Shown here piece by piece: positions 35,201-48,800 of a stretch of DNA of 64,000 bases (position 1 is its first letter; each line of letters begins with the position of its first letter). The position numbers and the translations under genes were made by a program. Source of the DNA: Bolinopsis microptera (taxonomy: Eukaryota > Ctenophora > Tentaculata > Lobata > Bolinopsidae); NCBI RefSeq assembly GCF_026151205.1, contig NC_087081.1:9109246-9173245 (forward strand). Direction: 5' to 3'. The notes beneath the pieces are model-generated. The model did not search any database and had not been told where the DNA came from. It saw nothing but the letters and a program-made list of their open reading frames with translations.

Positions 35201-38200
35201 TGAGTACACACTCCCTGTACTGCACTTAAAACATGTGTTATCATCTCGTACTATTACATCTTCTGCTGTAATACTGAGTACACACTCCCTGTACTGCACT
35301 TAAAACATGTGTTATCATCTCGTACTATTACATCTTCTGCTGTAATACTGAGTACACACTCCCTGTACTGCACTTCAAACATGTGTTATCATCTCGTACT
35401 ATTACATCTTCTGCTGTAATACTGAGTACACACTCCCTGTACTGCACTTAAAACATGTGTTATCATCTCGTACTATTACATCTTCTGCTGTAATGCTCAG
35501 TACACACTCCCTGTACTGCACTTAAAACATGTGTTATCATCTCGTACTATTACATCTTCTGCTGTAATACTGAGTACACACTCCCTGTACTGCACTTAAA
35601 ACATGTGTTATCATTTTGTACTATTACATCTTCTGCTGTAATACTGAGTACACACTCACTGTACTGCACTTAAAACATGTGTTATCATCTCGTACTATTA
35701 CATCTTCTGCTGTAATACTGAGTACACACTCCCTGTACTGCACTTAAAACATGTGTTATCATCTCGTACTATTACATCTTCTGCTGTAATACTGAGTACA
35801 CACTCCCTGTACTGCACTTAAAACATGTGTTATCATCTTGTACTATTACATCTTCTGCTGTAATGCTCAGTACACACTCCCTGTACTGCACTTAAAACAT
35901 GTGTTATCATCTCGTACTATTACATCTTCTGCTGTAATGCTCAGTACACACTCCCTGTACTGCACTTAAAACATGTGTTATCATCTCGTACTATTACATC
36001 TTCTGCTGTAATACTGAGTACACACTCCCTGTACTGCACTTAAAACATGTGTTATCATCTTGTACTATTACATCTTCTGCTGTAATACTGAGTACACACT
36101 CCCTGTACTGCACTTAAAACATGTGTTATCATCTCGTACTATTACATCTTCTGCTGTAATACTGAGTACACACTCCCTGTACTGCACTTAAAACATGTGT
36201 TATCATCTCGTACTATTACATCTTCTGCTGTAATACTGAGTACACACTCCCTGTACTGCACTTAAAACATGTGTTATCATCTTGTACTATTACTGTAATA
36301 CTCAGTACACACTCCCTGTACAGTAGAAGGTAATGCTGAGTACACACTCGGTACACACTCCCTGTACTGCACTTAAAACATGTGTTATCATCTTGTACTA
36401 TTACATCTTCTGCTGTAATACTCAGTACACACTCCCTGTACTGCACTTAAAACATGTGTTATCATCTTGTACTATTACATCTTCTGCTGTAATACTGAGT
36501 ACACACTCCCTGTACTGCACTTAAAACATGTGTTATCATCTTGTACTATTACATCTTCTGCTGTAATACTGAGTACACACTCCCTGTACTGCACTTAAAA
36601 CATGTGTTATCATCTCGTACTATTACATCTTCTGCTGTAATACTGAGTACACACTCCCTGTACTGCACTTAAAACATGTGTTATCATCTTGTACTATTAC
36701 ATCTTCTGCTGTAATACTGAGTACACACTCCCTGTACTGCACTTAAAACATGTGTTATCATCTCGTACTATTACATCTTCTGCTGTAATACTCAGTACAC
36801 ACTCCCTGTACTGCACTTAAAACACGTGTTATCATCTCGTACTATTACATCTTCTGCTGTAATACTGAGTACACACTCCCTGTACTGCACTTAAAACATG
36901 TGTTATCATCTCGTACTATTACATCTTCTGCTGTAATACTGAGTACACACTCCCTGTACTGCACTTAAAACATGTGTTATCATCTTGTACTATTACTGTA
37001 ATACTCAGTACACACTCCCTGTACTGCACTTAAAACATGTGTTATCATCTTGTACTATTACATCTTCTGCTGTAATACTGAGTACACACTCCCTGTACTG
37101 CACTTAAAACATGTGTTATCATCTCGTACTATTACATCTTCTGCTGTAATACTGAGTACACACTCCCTGTACTGCACTTAAAACATGTGTTATCATCTCG
37201 TACTATTACATCTTCTGCTGTAATACTGAGTACACACTCCCTGTACTGCACTTAAAACATGTGTTATCATCTTGTACTATTACATCTTCTGCTGTAATAC
37301 TGGGTACACACTCCCTGTACTGCACTTAAAACATGTGTTATCATCTCGTACTATTACATCTTCTGCTGTAATACTGAGTACACACTCCCTGTACTGCACT
37401 TAAAACATGTGTTATCATCTTGTACTATTACATCTTCTGCTGTAATGCTCAGTACACACTCCCTGTACTGCACTTAAAACATGTGTTATCATCTCGTACT
37501 ATTACATATTCTGCTGTAATACTGAGTACACACTCCCTGTACTGCACTTAAAACATGTGTTATCATCTCGTACTATTACATCTTCTGCTGTAATGCTCAG
37601 TACACACTCCCTGTACTGCACTTAAAACATGTGTTATCATCTTGTACTATTACATCTTCTGCTGTAATACTGAGTACACACTCCCTGTACTGCACTTAAA
37701 ACATGTGTTATCATCTTGTACTATTACATCTTCTGCTGTAATGCTCAGTACACACTCCCTGTACTGCACTTAAAACATGTGTTATCATCTTGTACTATTA
37801 CATCTTCTGCTGTAATACTGAGTACACACTCCCTGTACTGCACTTAAAACATGTGTTATCATCTCGTACTATTACATCTTCTGCTGTAATACTGAGTACA
37901 CACTCCCTGTACTGCACTTAAAACATGTGTTATCATCTCGTACTATTACATCTTCTGCTGTAATACTGGGTACACACTCCCTGTACTGCACTTAAAACAT
38001 GTGTTATCATCTTGTACTATTACATCTTCTGCTGTAATGCTCAGTACACACTCCCTGTACTGCACTTAAAACATGTGTTATCATCTCGTACTATTACATC
38101 TTCTGCTGTAATACTGAGTACACACTCCCTGTACTGCACTTAAAACATGTGTTATCATCTCGTACTATTACATCTTCTGCTTTAATACTGAGTACACACT

Positions 38201-41200
38201 CCCTGTACTGCACTTAAAACATGTGTTATCATCTCGTACTATTACATCTTCTGCTGTAATACTGAGTACACACTCCCTGTACTGCACTTAAAACATGTGT
38301 TATCATCTCGTACTATTACATCTTCTGCTGTAATACTGAGTACACACTCCCTGTACTGCACTTAAAACATGTGTTATCATCTCGTACTATTACATCTTCT
38401 GCTGTAATACTGAGTACACACTCCCTGTACTGCACTTAAAACATGTGTTATCATCTCGTACTATTACATCTTCTGCTGTAATACTGAGTACACACTCCCT
38501 GTACTGCACTTAAAACATGTGTTATCATCTCGTACTATTACATCTTCTGCTGTAATACTGAGTACACACTCCCTGTACTGCACTTAAAACATGTGTTATC
38601 ATCTCGTACTATTACATCTTCTGCTGTAATGCTCAGTACACACTCCCTGTACTGCACTTAAAACATGTGTTATCATCTTGTACTATTACATCTTCTGCTG
38701 TAATGCTCAGTACACACTCCCTGTACTGCACTTAAAACATGTGTTATCATCTTGTACTATTACATCTTCTGCTGTAATACTGAGTACACACTCCCTGTAC
38801 TGCACTTAAAACATGTGTTATCATCTTGTACTATTACATCTTCTGCTGTAATACTGAGTACACACTCCCTGTACTGCACTTAAAACATGTGTTATCATCT
38901 TGTACTATTACATCTTCTGCTGTAATACTGAGTACACACTCCCTGTACTGCACTTAAAACATGTGTTATCATCTTGTACTATTACATCTTCTGCTGTAAT
39001 ACTGAGTACACACTCCCTGTACTGCACTTAAAACATGTGTTATCATCTTGTACTATTACATCTTCTGCTGTAATACTGAGTACACACTCCCTGTACTGCA
39101 CTTAAAACATGTGTTATCATCTTGTACTATTACATCTTCTGCTGTAATACTGGGTACACACTCCCTGTACTGCACTTAAAACATGTGTTATCATCTTGTA
39201 CTATTACATCTTCTGCTGTAATACTGAGTACACACTCCCTGTACTGCACTTAAAACATGTGTTATCATCTTGTACTATTACATCTTCTGCTGTAATGCTC
39301 AGTACACACTCCCTGTACTGCACTTAAAACATGTGTTATCATCTCGTACTATTACATCTTCTGCTGTAATACTGAGTACACACTCCCTGTACTGCACTTA
39401 AAACATGTGTTATCATCTCGTACTATTACATCTTCTGCTGTAATACTGAGTACACACTCCCTGTACTGCACTTAAAACATGTGTTATCATCTCGTACTAT
39501 TACATCTTCTGCTGTAATGCTCAGTACACACTCCCTGTACTGCACTTAAAACATGTGTTATCATCTTGTACTATTACATCTTCTGCTGTAATGCTCAGTA
39601 CACACTCCCTGTACTGCACTTAAAACATGTGTTATCATCTTGTACTATTACATCTTCTGCTGTAATACTGAGTACACACTCCCTGTACTGCACTTAAAAC
39701 ATGTGTTATCATCTCGTACTATTACATCTTCTGCTGTAATACTGAGTACACACTCCCTGTACTGCACTTAAAACATGTGTTATCATCTCGTACTATTACA
39801 TCTTCTGCTGTAATACTGGGTACACACTCCCTGTACTGCACTTAAAACATGTGTTATCATCTTGTACTATTACATCTTCTGCTGTAATACTGAGTACACA
39901 CTCCCTGTACTGCACTTAAAACATGTGTTATCATCTTGTACTATTACATCTTCTGCTGTAATACTGAGTACACACTCCCTGTACTGCACTTAAAACATGT
40001 GTTATCATCTTGTACTATTACATCTTCTGCTGTAATGCTCAGTACACACTCCCTGTACTGCACTTAAAACATGTGTTATCATCTTGTACTATTACATCTT
40101 CTGCTGTAATACTGAGTACACACTCCCTGTACTGCACTTAAAACATGTGTTATCATATCGTACTATTACATCTTCTGCTGTAATACTGAGTACACACTCC
40201 CTGTACTGCACTTAAAACATGTGTTATCATCTCGTACTATTACATCTTCTGCTGTAATACTGGGTACACACTCCCTGTACTGCACTTAAAACATGTGTTA
40301 TCATCTTGTACTATTACATCTTCTGCTGTAATGCTCAGTATACACTCCCTGTACTGCACTTAAAACATGTGTTATCATCTCGTACTATTACATCTTCTGC
40401 TGTAATACTGAGTACACACTCCCTGTACTGCACTTAAAACATGTGTTATCATCTCGTACTATTACATCTTCTGCTTTAATACTGAGTACACACTCCCTGT
40501 ACTGCACTTAAAACATGTGTTATCATCTTGTACTATTACATCTTCTGCTGTAATGCTCAGTACACACTCCCTGTACTGCACTTAAAACATGTGTTATCAT
40601 CTTGTACTATTACATCTTCTGCTGTAATACTGAGTACACACTCCCTGTACTGCACTTAAAACATGTGTTATCATTTTGTACTATTACATCTTCTGCTGTA
40701 ATACTGAGTACACACTCCCTGTACTGCACTTAAAACATGTGTTATCATCTCGTACTATTACATCTTCTGCTGTAATACTGAGTACACACTCCCTGTACTG
40801 CACTTAAAACATGTGTTATCATCTCGTACTATTACATCTTCTGCTGTAATACTGAGTACACACTCCCTGTACTGCACTTAAAACATGTGTTATCATCTCG
40901 TACTATTACATCTTCTGCTGTAATGCTCAGTACACACTCCCTGTACTGCACTTAAAACATGTGTTATCATCTTGTACTATTACATCTTCTGCTGTAATGC
41001 TGAGTACACACTCCCTGTACTGCACTTAAAACATGTGTTATCATCTCGTACTATTACATCTTCTGCTGTAATACTGAGTACACACTCCCTGTACTGCACT
41101 TAAAACATGTGTTATCATCTCGTACTATTACATCTTCTGCTGTAATACTGAGTACACACTCCCTGTACTGCACTTAAAACATGTGTTATCATCTCGTACT

Positions 41201-44200
41201 ATTACATCTTCTGCTGTAATACTGAGTACACACTCCCTGTACTGCACTTAAAACATGTGTTATCATCTCGTACTATTACATCTTCTGCTGTAATACTGAG
41301 TACACACTCCCTGTACTGCACTTAAAACATGTGTTATCATCTTGTACTATTACATCTTCTGCTGTAATGCTCAGTACACACTCCCTGTACTGCACTTAAA
41401 ACATGTGTTATCATCTTGTACTATTACATCTTCTGCTGTAATGCTCAGTACACACTCCCTGTACTGCACTTAAAACATGTGTTATCATCTTGTACTATTA
41501 CATCTTCTGCTGTAATACTGAGTACACACTCCCTGTACTGCACTTAAAACATGTGTTATCATCTTGTACTATTACATCTTCTGCTGTAATACTGAGTACA
41601 CACTCCCTGTACTGCACTTAAAACATGTGTTATCATCTCGTACTATTACATCTTCTGCTGTAATGCTCAGTACACACTCCCTGTACTGCACTTAAAACAT
41701 GTGTTATCATCTCGTACTATTACATCTTCTGCTGTAATACTGAGTACACACTCCCTGTACTGCACTTAAAACATGTGTTATCATCTTGTACTATTACTGT
41801 AATACTCAGTACACACTCCCTGTACAGTAGAAGGTAATGCTGAGTACACACTCGGTACACACTCCCTGTACTGCACTTAAAACATGTGTTATCATCTTGT
41901 ACTATTACATCTTCTGCTGTAATACTCAGTACACACTCCCTGTACTGCACTTAAAACATGTGTTATCATCTTGTACTATTACATCTTCTGCTGTAATGCT
42001 GAGTACACACTCCCTGTACTGCACTTAAAACATGTGTTATCATCTTGTACTATTACATCTTCTGCTGTAATACTCAGTACACACTCCCTGTACTGCACTT
42101 AAAACATGTGTTATCATCTTTTACTATTACATCTTCTGCTGTAATGCTGAGTACACACTCCCTGTACTGCACTTAAAACATGTGCTATCATCTTGTACTA
42201 TTACATCTTCTGCTGTAATACTGATTTGTTGGTGGTTACATTGTGTGTATACAGTATGAAGTGAGGTATTTCTGGGTGATCTGCTGTGAAACTAGACTAG
42301 TTTCACAGCAAAACTAGACTAGTTTTAGAGTTTGTCACCCATCATCTGGAGTGTTATGTCGCCTCAAACTACACATATTCTAGAATCATGTGATATAATA
42401 TTATATATTCTAGAAGTAGAACCAGTGTATCCGGTTTTGGTATACGTCACCGTTTTTGGTCTGTCAAACTCTCAGTTACCGTGTCTAAATGTTGGTTTAT
42501 CAATTTGCCGCGTAATTGCAAAGGTCACCCCTACCTACTTACAGTTGTAGAGTCACTCGACTAATACCAGCGGCTAAATTGTCGGAAAGTAAGTTAAATG
42601 GACTTTCTGGATGAAAACGTGATATTGACAAAGTCAATGTTGGTCGGATATGACTATGTAAATGTGAAGTAACGTATCTCAAAGTTATCCGCTGTGAAAG
42701 GCGGCTAGTGTCAGCTTTTGACGGCTTTCACGGGGAGTTTCACCTTAGTAGTTACGGGTATATGGCCCCCAGAATATAGGTGGCCCCCAAAATATAGGTC
42801 ATGTTAGTGGATACAGTTCTAACCAAGATAAGCGATACTAATGGGATCTGTTACTGCTATGTTGGAGTAAAACATGTAACTAATGTTTCTGGATAAAAAT
42901 TTTGGACCTACATGAGGTATTTTGGTATATTTGGTCATGACAGCGAAAGATTTAAACGATGTTGTCATTTTCTAGAGGGGTAAATATGGCGAAAAATTGT
43001 CATGACAAAAATCTGTCCAACACATGCCATTAAGACTACTGGTATGAGTATAAGTATTATTTTAAGCTATCTTTTCATCGAGACATCTGCAAACTGACAA
43101 TTTGGAAAAAAGTTATGGCCACCACAATTTTACGGGCCCCCAGAATATAGGTCTATACGACCCCCAGAATATAGGTTGGTCAAAAACCCTGAACATGCCC
43201 AAAACCATGCTTTGGGATGCTCTACTTGTAGCTACTAGTCTCCTGAACCCACATATCAAGTTTTATCAAAATTGGATAAAAATTGGCCGAGTTATGGGAT
43301 AAAAACAAAAACCATATGCCCATATTTGGGCATACGCACCAAATTTGATCGATTTTGGTCCATAAATTGGTCAAATATCAATATTTTTGAATGAAACCAA
43401 CTTTATATGGAAGGTAAGCATATATTACACATTCTCTATGATTATCAGCTCAATATCTACCTAACTGTGGATTCTGTGTTCAAATAATCGCAAAAAATGA
43501 ACAAAATCGCCCATATCTCAAACTGACTTCGCTCAAAACAATAGAACTCAATAGGGTTTCAATATTTTCACATGAAATTTTCAGAATCAACGTAGAATTG
43601 TCTCATGACCTTAAGTTTTGGGACAGAATTTTGAGTTAGGCCTTTAAAAAAATTTGGCGGCCAAAAATGTCTGATTTACAGTCATTGAGGTGCACATTGT
43701 ATTGATACAGATAAAAACAGCCCCCCTCAATCATATCTAGGGACACTCCTTCAATCTTATTTAAGTATTTAGTTAAGATCCCTACTAAATGAGTGCATGA
43801 AAGCTTTTTAACTAGTAAAATTAAAGATTTTACTCATTACGGGTATATGGCCCCCAGAATATAGGTTTTAAAAAAAAATAGCGACCAAGATTCTGCATTT
43901 TCTCTGTCACCCTGAGCATTAAGGAATGTGGGGTAGTGATGAGAAACAGTTAAGGAACATATGCTGAAGAGATGGCATCATCAAAATGTATGAAGGTGGA
44001 GTATTTGAGGACGATTTTTGCATACCTATATTCTGGGGGCCGTAGTTTTTGATTTTTTGCTATTAAGTATACTCTAAACCATTTCAATTTAGTATCTGGA
44101 GCCATTGGCATCATCAATACAGTCTCAGCAACATATTCTGACTGCATATAACTGTCTGTGACAATTTTAGAACAACTTAGGAACAGATGTTTGGACCTAT

Positions 44201-45811
44201 ATTCTGGGGGCCCTGTTAAAAAATGGTATTTTTACAGGTGAAAAAAAAGTACACTTAAAAACCTAATAATTATTTTCAACTACCCAAGAAACATTTAAAG
44301 GGTTATTATGTACATATTTACAGCCCTAAACATGCTTAGAAGTAGTTTTAACACCTGTTTCTAAGTGCTCAAAAAACGACCTATATTCTGGGGGCCATAT
44401 ACCCGTAGTGTTGAAAATAAAGTTGATGGAACTTTCTGGACGATATAATAATACTTCTCAGTGTTGTAAGATTTCTAGTAATTAGAACAGATCACATCGT
44501 GATGATTTACATGGGAAGTATTAAAGTTATTATTTCTACCCGTCAATTTTCTTTGAAAGACATCTCAAACCGTTCTTACAACAACACAGTAAGTTTATTT
44601 CCCCAACAATTTACAGCAATTTAATACACCCTCAGGATTATGCATCACGTTTATTTCCATGACTCTATACCGCACTCTATACCGCACGCTTTACCGCACT
44701 CCGTAAACCCGTAGTATACCCCACGAGAAATGTTTTACATGACTCATTATAAATAATATATATGATAAGGATATGCCCCTGGCCCTGAGTAAGGAAACAT
44801 AATAGGATATATTAAAATATTATATCCTGTCAAGGTATAAACTTTTCTAACTATAATAACTCTCCAAGTTAATACCCCCTCTTTACATGCGTCTGCAGAA
44901 TGTGTTATAGCCCGCTAGTTATATATCCCGTTACAAAGATATAGTTAACAAGAAGCCCTGTGAACCTAGTGTTGAGAAGTAGTACCCGCACATTAATATT
45001 TCCAAATGTCTAAAAGCCACAATACCTACCTTACTGCCACAGTGCCGCAACCCAACCTGCCGGAACAGCCCCGCTAACGACCGGGAAGCCGCGCCGCGTG
45101 TCAGCAAGGGTTACCTTGTTAACCTTAACTGATGGGTAAAAAGCTTACAACCGATACCTCCTACTGACAGCTTTGATTAGCCTGGTAATCAGAGAACTCT
45201 TCTCAATTAGCCTCTTTCTTAACACTTAATCGGCCTCCGGGCCAATCACTGAATTGAAATTCCTCGACCGTTGGCAGGAGAAATTTTTTTCTTTCCTGAG
45301 TTGTTGCCGCCATGCAGAAGAAATGTTCGGCTAATTTACAGCTTGACTACATATTCCTAACGTGTGATATTTAATGCACAATGTACACACCACAATAAAC
45401 CGCAGTGTATTTTTAACTCAACAACAGCAGTGACATTGTTAAGTATTCAAGGAATAAACCAATTATCATTAACTCATTAATTATCCGATCATTACTGCAA
45501 GATTTCATGCCGTAGATTATGTGCAAAGTTTGGACATCAAACGTTGGTCATATTTCGCTGAGTAGCTATAATTACAGTTCATATATGAGCTGTCGTCGAA
45601 GCGATTAGCCATCACTGTTTCCAAAGAACACGTTAATATTCCACTACTAGCGCGAGGAGTAAGTGCGAGTAAGTACTAGTAAGTACTAGTTCTGCTTCTA
45701 ACGATATGACCGGATCCAGGAAACATAATAAAGGCGTGGTGTCCTGGTACGTATCCTTACTCTGGTCTACATCCGTGACTGTCGTGAAAAGGGGGAAATT
45801 TATCAGCTGTC

Positions 45812-45847
<36 letters not shown>

Positions 45848-48800
45848 AACAAGGCTTCAAAGCGTACGGGACTGTGACAGAAAAGAACGTGCCGTTTTGT
45901 AATTCTGTGTTTAAAACCCTCTCCACAACATTCCAGCTCATGTGTGAGTTTTGACGGGGTGAACCCTGAGATCTGTGATAGGATGGGATCCAGTAAACAT
46001 GTTCTAGAGTAGAGCTAACCCTGATCACGTGACACTATAACCCTGATCACGTGACACTATAACCCTGATCACGTGACACTATAACCCTGATCACGTGATA
46101 CTATAACCCTGATCACGTGACACTATAACCCTGATCACGTGACACTATAACCCTGATCACGTGACACTATAACCCTGATCACGTGACACTATAACCCTGA
46201 TCACGTGACACTGTACTATAACCCTGATCACGTGATAGTATAACCCTGATCACGTGACACTATAACCCTGATCACGTGACAATATAACCCTGATCACGTG
46301 ACACTATAACCCTGATCACGTGACACTATAACCCTGATCACGTGACACTATAACCCTGCGTCATAGCCCCGGACCACCTCGCTCCTCACATCTGTCACGT
46401 GACACGAGAGATGTGCGGAGAGTCCAGGAGATGATAACTGTCCTGCAGATGTTTAACAGAACCAGTAATATTTTACTGTATTTATTCTCTGAATTATTAT
46501 CACGACAAGATCTAAGTGTACAAGTTACGTACTCTATCTTAGTCTTGGTATACACATTATTATAGGCGGGTGATTGTCCGCACATGATATTATACATAAT
46601 ATACATGATTTGACAGAATAACATTGTTATAAAGTGCATAAGTCTCCGCCAGTGCGCCGCGCCACCCAGTTGCAATGTTCTACATTTATTTTTTCCTGTG
46701 AAATACACGCTCTCCACCGATAATGTATATAAATCCCTACTATACCAGTGTTTCGGTACAGTTCCGGTACAGTGCTTGGTTATAGCCGGAGTGTATAATT
46801 ACATTTTTAATAAGCTGCTTTCTGTTACGGACAAAGCTTGTGAATGTGTGTGTACTTAGTGTGTGCCAGGGTAATTAAAAGTTGAAATAGAGAAATTATC
46901 AGTGAAATGATGAAAGTGATTCTAATTATCACTAATTTGAACTTCTTGAAGCTACATGTGTTGATTATCCAAGTGTACTGTATATTGTGGTATTATATGG
47001 GCGGAGTATGGTCTGATCTGGTTGTGTATCTTACATCATGTACAGTAGGGGGGGGGGGGGGGGGGTGTCACGTCCGTCTATGTCCGCTTGTCTCATAGAA
47101 TCCAAAAAGGACAGGACATAGGCGGACATAGGCGGACATAGGCGGACATAGACGGACATAGGCGGACATAGACGGACATAGGCGGACATAGGCGGACATA
47201 GGCGGACATTAATGGACACCTAAATTGCTAAATAAAATGTTCAATTTTTGCTGTTATAGGGGGATCATGTTTTTTGTCCGTTCGGTACCCTATATTTTCA
47301 AAACGGACAAAAAATAGAGCGGACAAAAACGGACAAAAACGGACAAAAATGGAAATAACATTTAGATGCTTCCTCCTCCTACTCTTCCTCCTCCTCCCCC
47401 TGGGTCTTCCTGATCTTCCTCAGTCCTCTTCCTCCTCCCCTCCTCAGTCCTCCTCCTACTCCTCCTCCTCGTCCTCAGTCCTCCTCATCAGTCCTCAACA
47501 GTCCTCCTCCTCCCCAGTCCTCTTCCTCCTCCTGAGTCCTCCTCCTGGGTCCTCCTCCTGGGTCCTCCTCCTCCTGGGTCCTCCTCCTCCTCTTCCTCCT
47601 CAGTCCTCAGTCCTCCTCAGTCCTCCTCCTCATCCTTCTCCTCAGTCCTCCATCCTCCTCCTCAGTCCTCCCCCAGTCCCCCTCCTCGTCCTCCTATTCA
47701 GTCCTCCTCCTACTCCTCCTCCTTCTCAGTCCTCCTCAGTCCTCCTCCTCCTCCTCTTCCCTCTCAGTCATCCTCCTCAGCCATCCTCCTCAGTCCTCCT
47801 CAGTCCTCCTCAGTCCTCCTCAGTCCTCCTCCTCAGTCCTCCTCCTCCTGGGTCCTCCTCCTCCTCTTCATCCTCATCCTCTTCCTCCTCGGTCCTCAGT
47901 CCTCCTCCTCCTGGGTCCTCCTCCTCATCTTTCTCATGATCAGTCCTCCTCCTCCCCAGTCCTCTCCCAGTCCCCCTCCTTCTCCTCCTCCTATTCAGTC
48001 CTCCTCCTCCTCCTCCTCCCCAGTTCTCCTCAGTCCTCCTTCTCATTTCTCCTAAGTCCTCCTCCTGAGTCCTCCTCCTGAGTCCTCCTCCTCTTCCTTC
48101 TGAGTCCTCCTCCTGAGTCCTCCTCCTCCTCCCTCTCAGTCATCCTCCTCAGTCATCCTCCTCAGCCATCCTCCCCAGCCATCCTCCTCAGTACTCCTCA
48201 GTCCTCCTCCTTCTCAGTCATCGTCAGTCCTCCTCCTTAGTCCTCCTCAGTCCTCCTCCTCCTCCTGGGTCCTCCTCCTCCTCCTCCTCCTGGGTCCTCC
48301 TGGGTCTTCCTGATCCTCCCCAGTCCTCTTCCTCCTCCCCTCCTCAGTCCTCCTCCTACTCTTCCGCCTCGTCCTCAGTCCTCCTCATCAGTCCTCAACA
48401 GTTCTCCTCCTCCCCAGTCCTCCTCCTCCTCCTCCTCCTCAGTTCTCCTCAGTCCTCCTTCTCATTTCTCCTAAGTCCTCCTCCTGAGTCCTCCTCCTGA
48501 GTCCTCTTCCTCTTCCTTCTGAGTCCTCCTCCTGAGTCCTCCTCCTCCTCCCTCTCAGTCATCCTCCTCAGTCATCCTCCTCAGCCATCCTCCCCAGCCA
48601 TCCTCCTCAGCCATCCTCCTCAGTACTGCTCAGTCCTCCTCCTTCTCAGCCATTGTCAGTCCTCCTCCTCAGTCCTCCTCAGTCCTCCTCAGTCCTCCTC
48701 CTCCTCCTGGGTCCTCCTCCTCCTCCTCCTCCTGGGTCCTCCTGGGTCTTCCTGATCCTCCCCAGTCCTCTTTCTCCTCCCCTCCTCAGTCCTCCTCCTA

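Noticed and set aside
34171..42224. Possible CRISPR array
   Set aside because: Regular repeats but no unique spacers; the whole 74-bp unit repeats, so it is a eukaryotic minisatellite.
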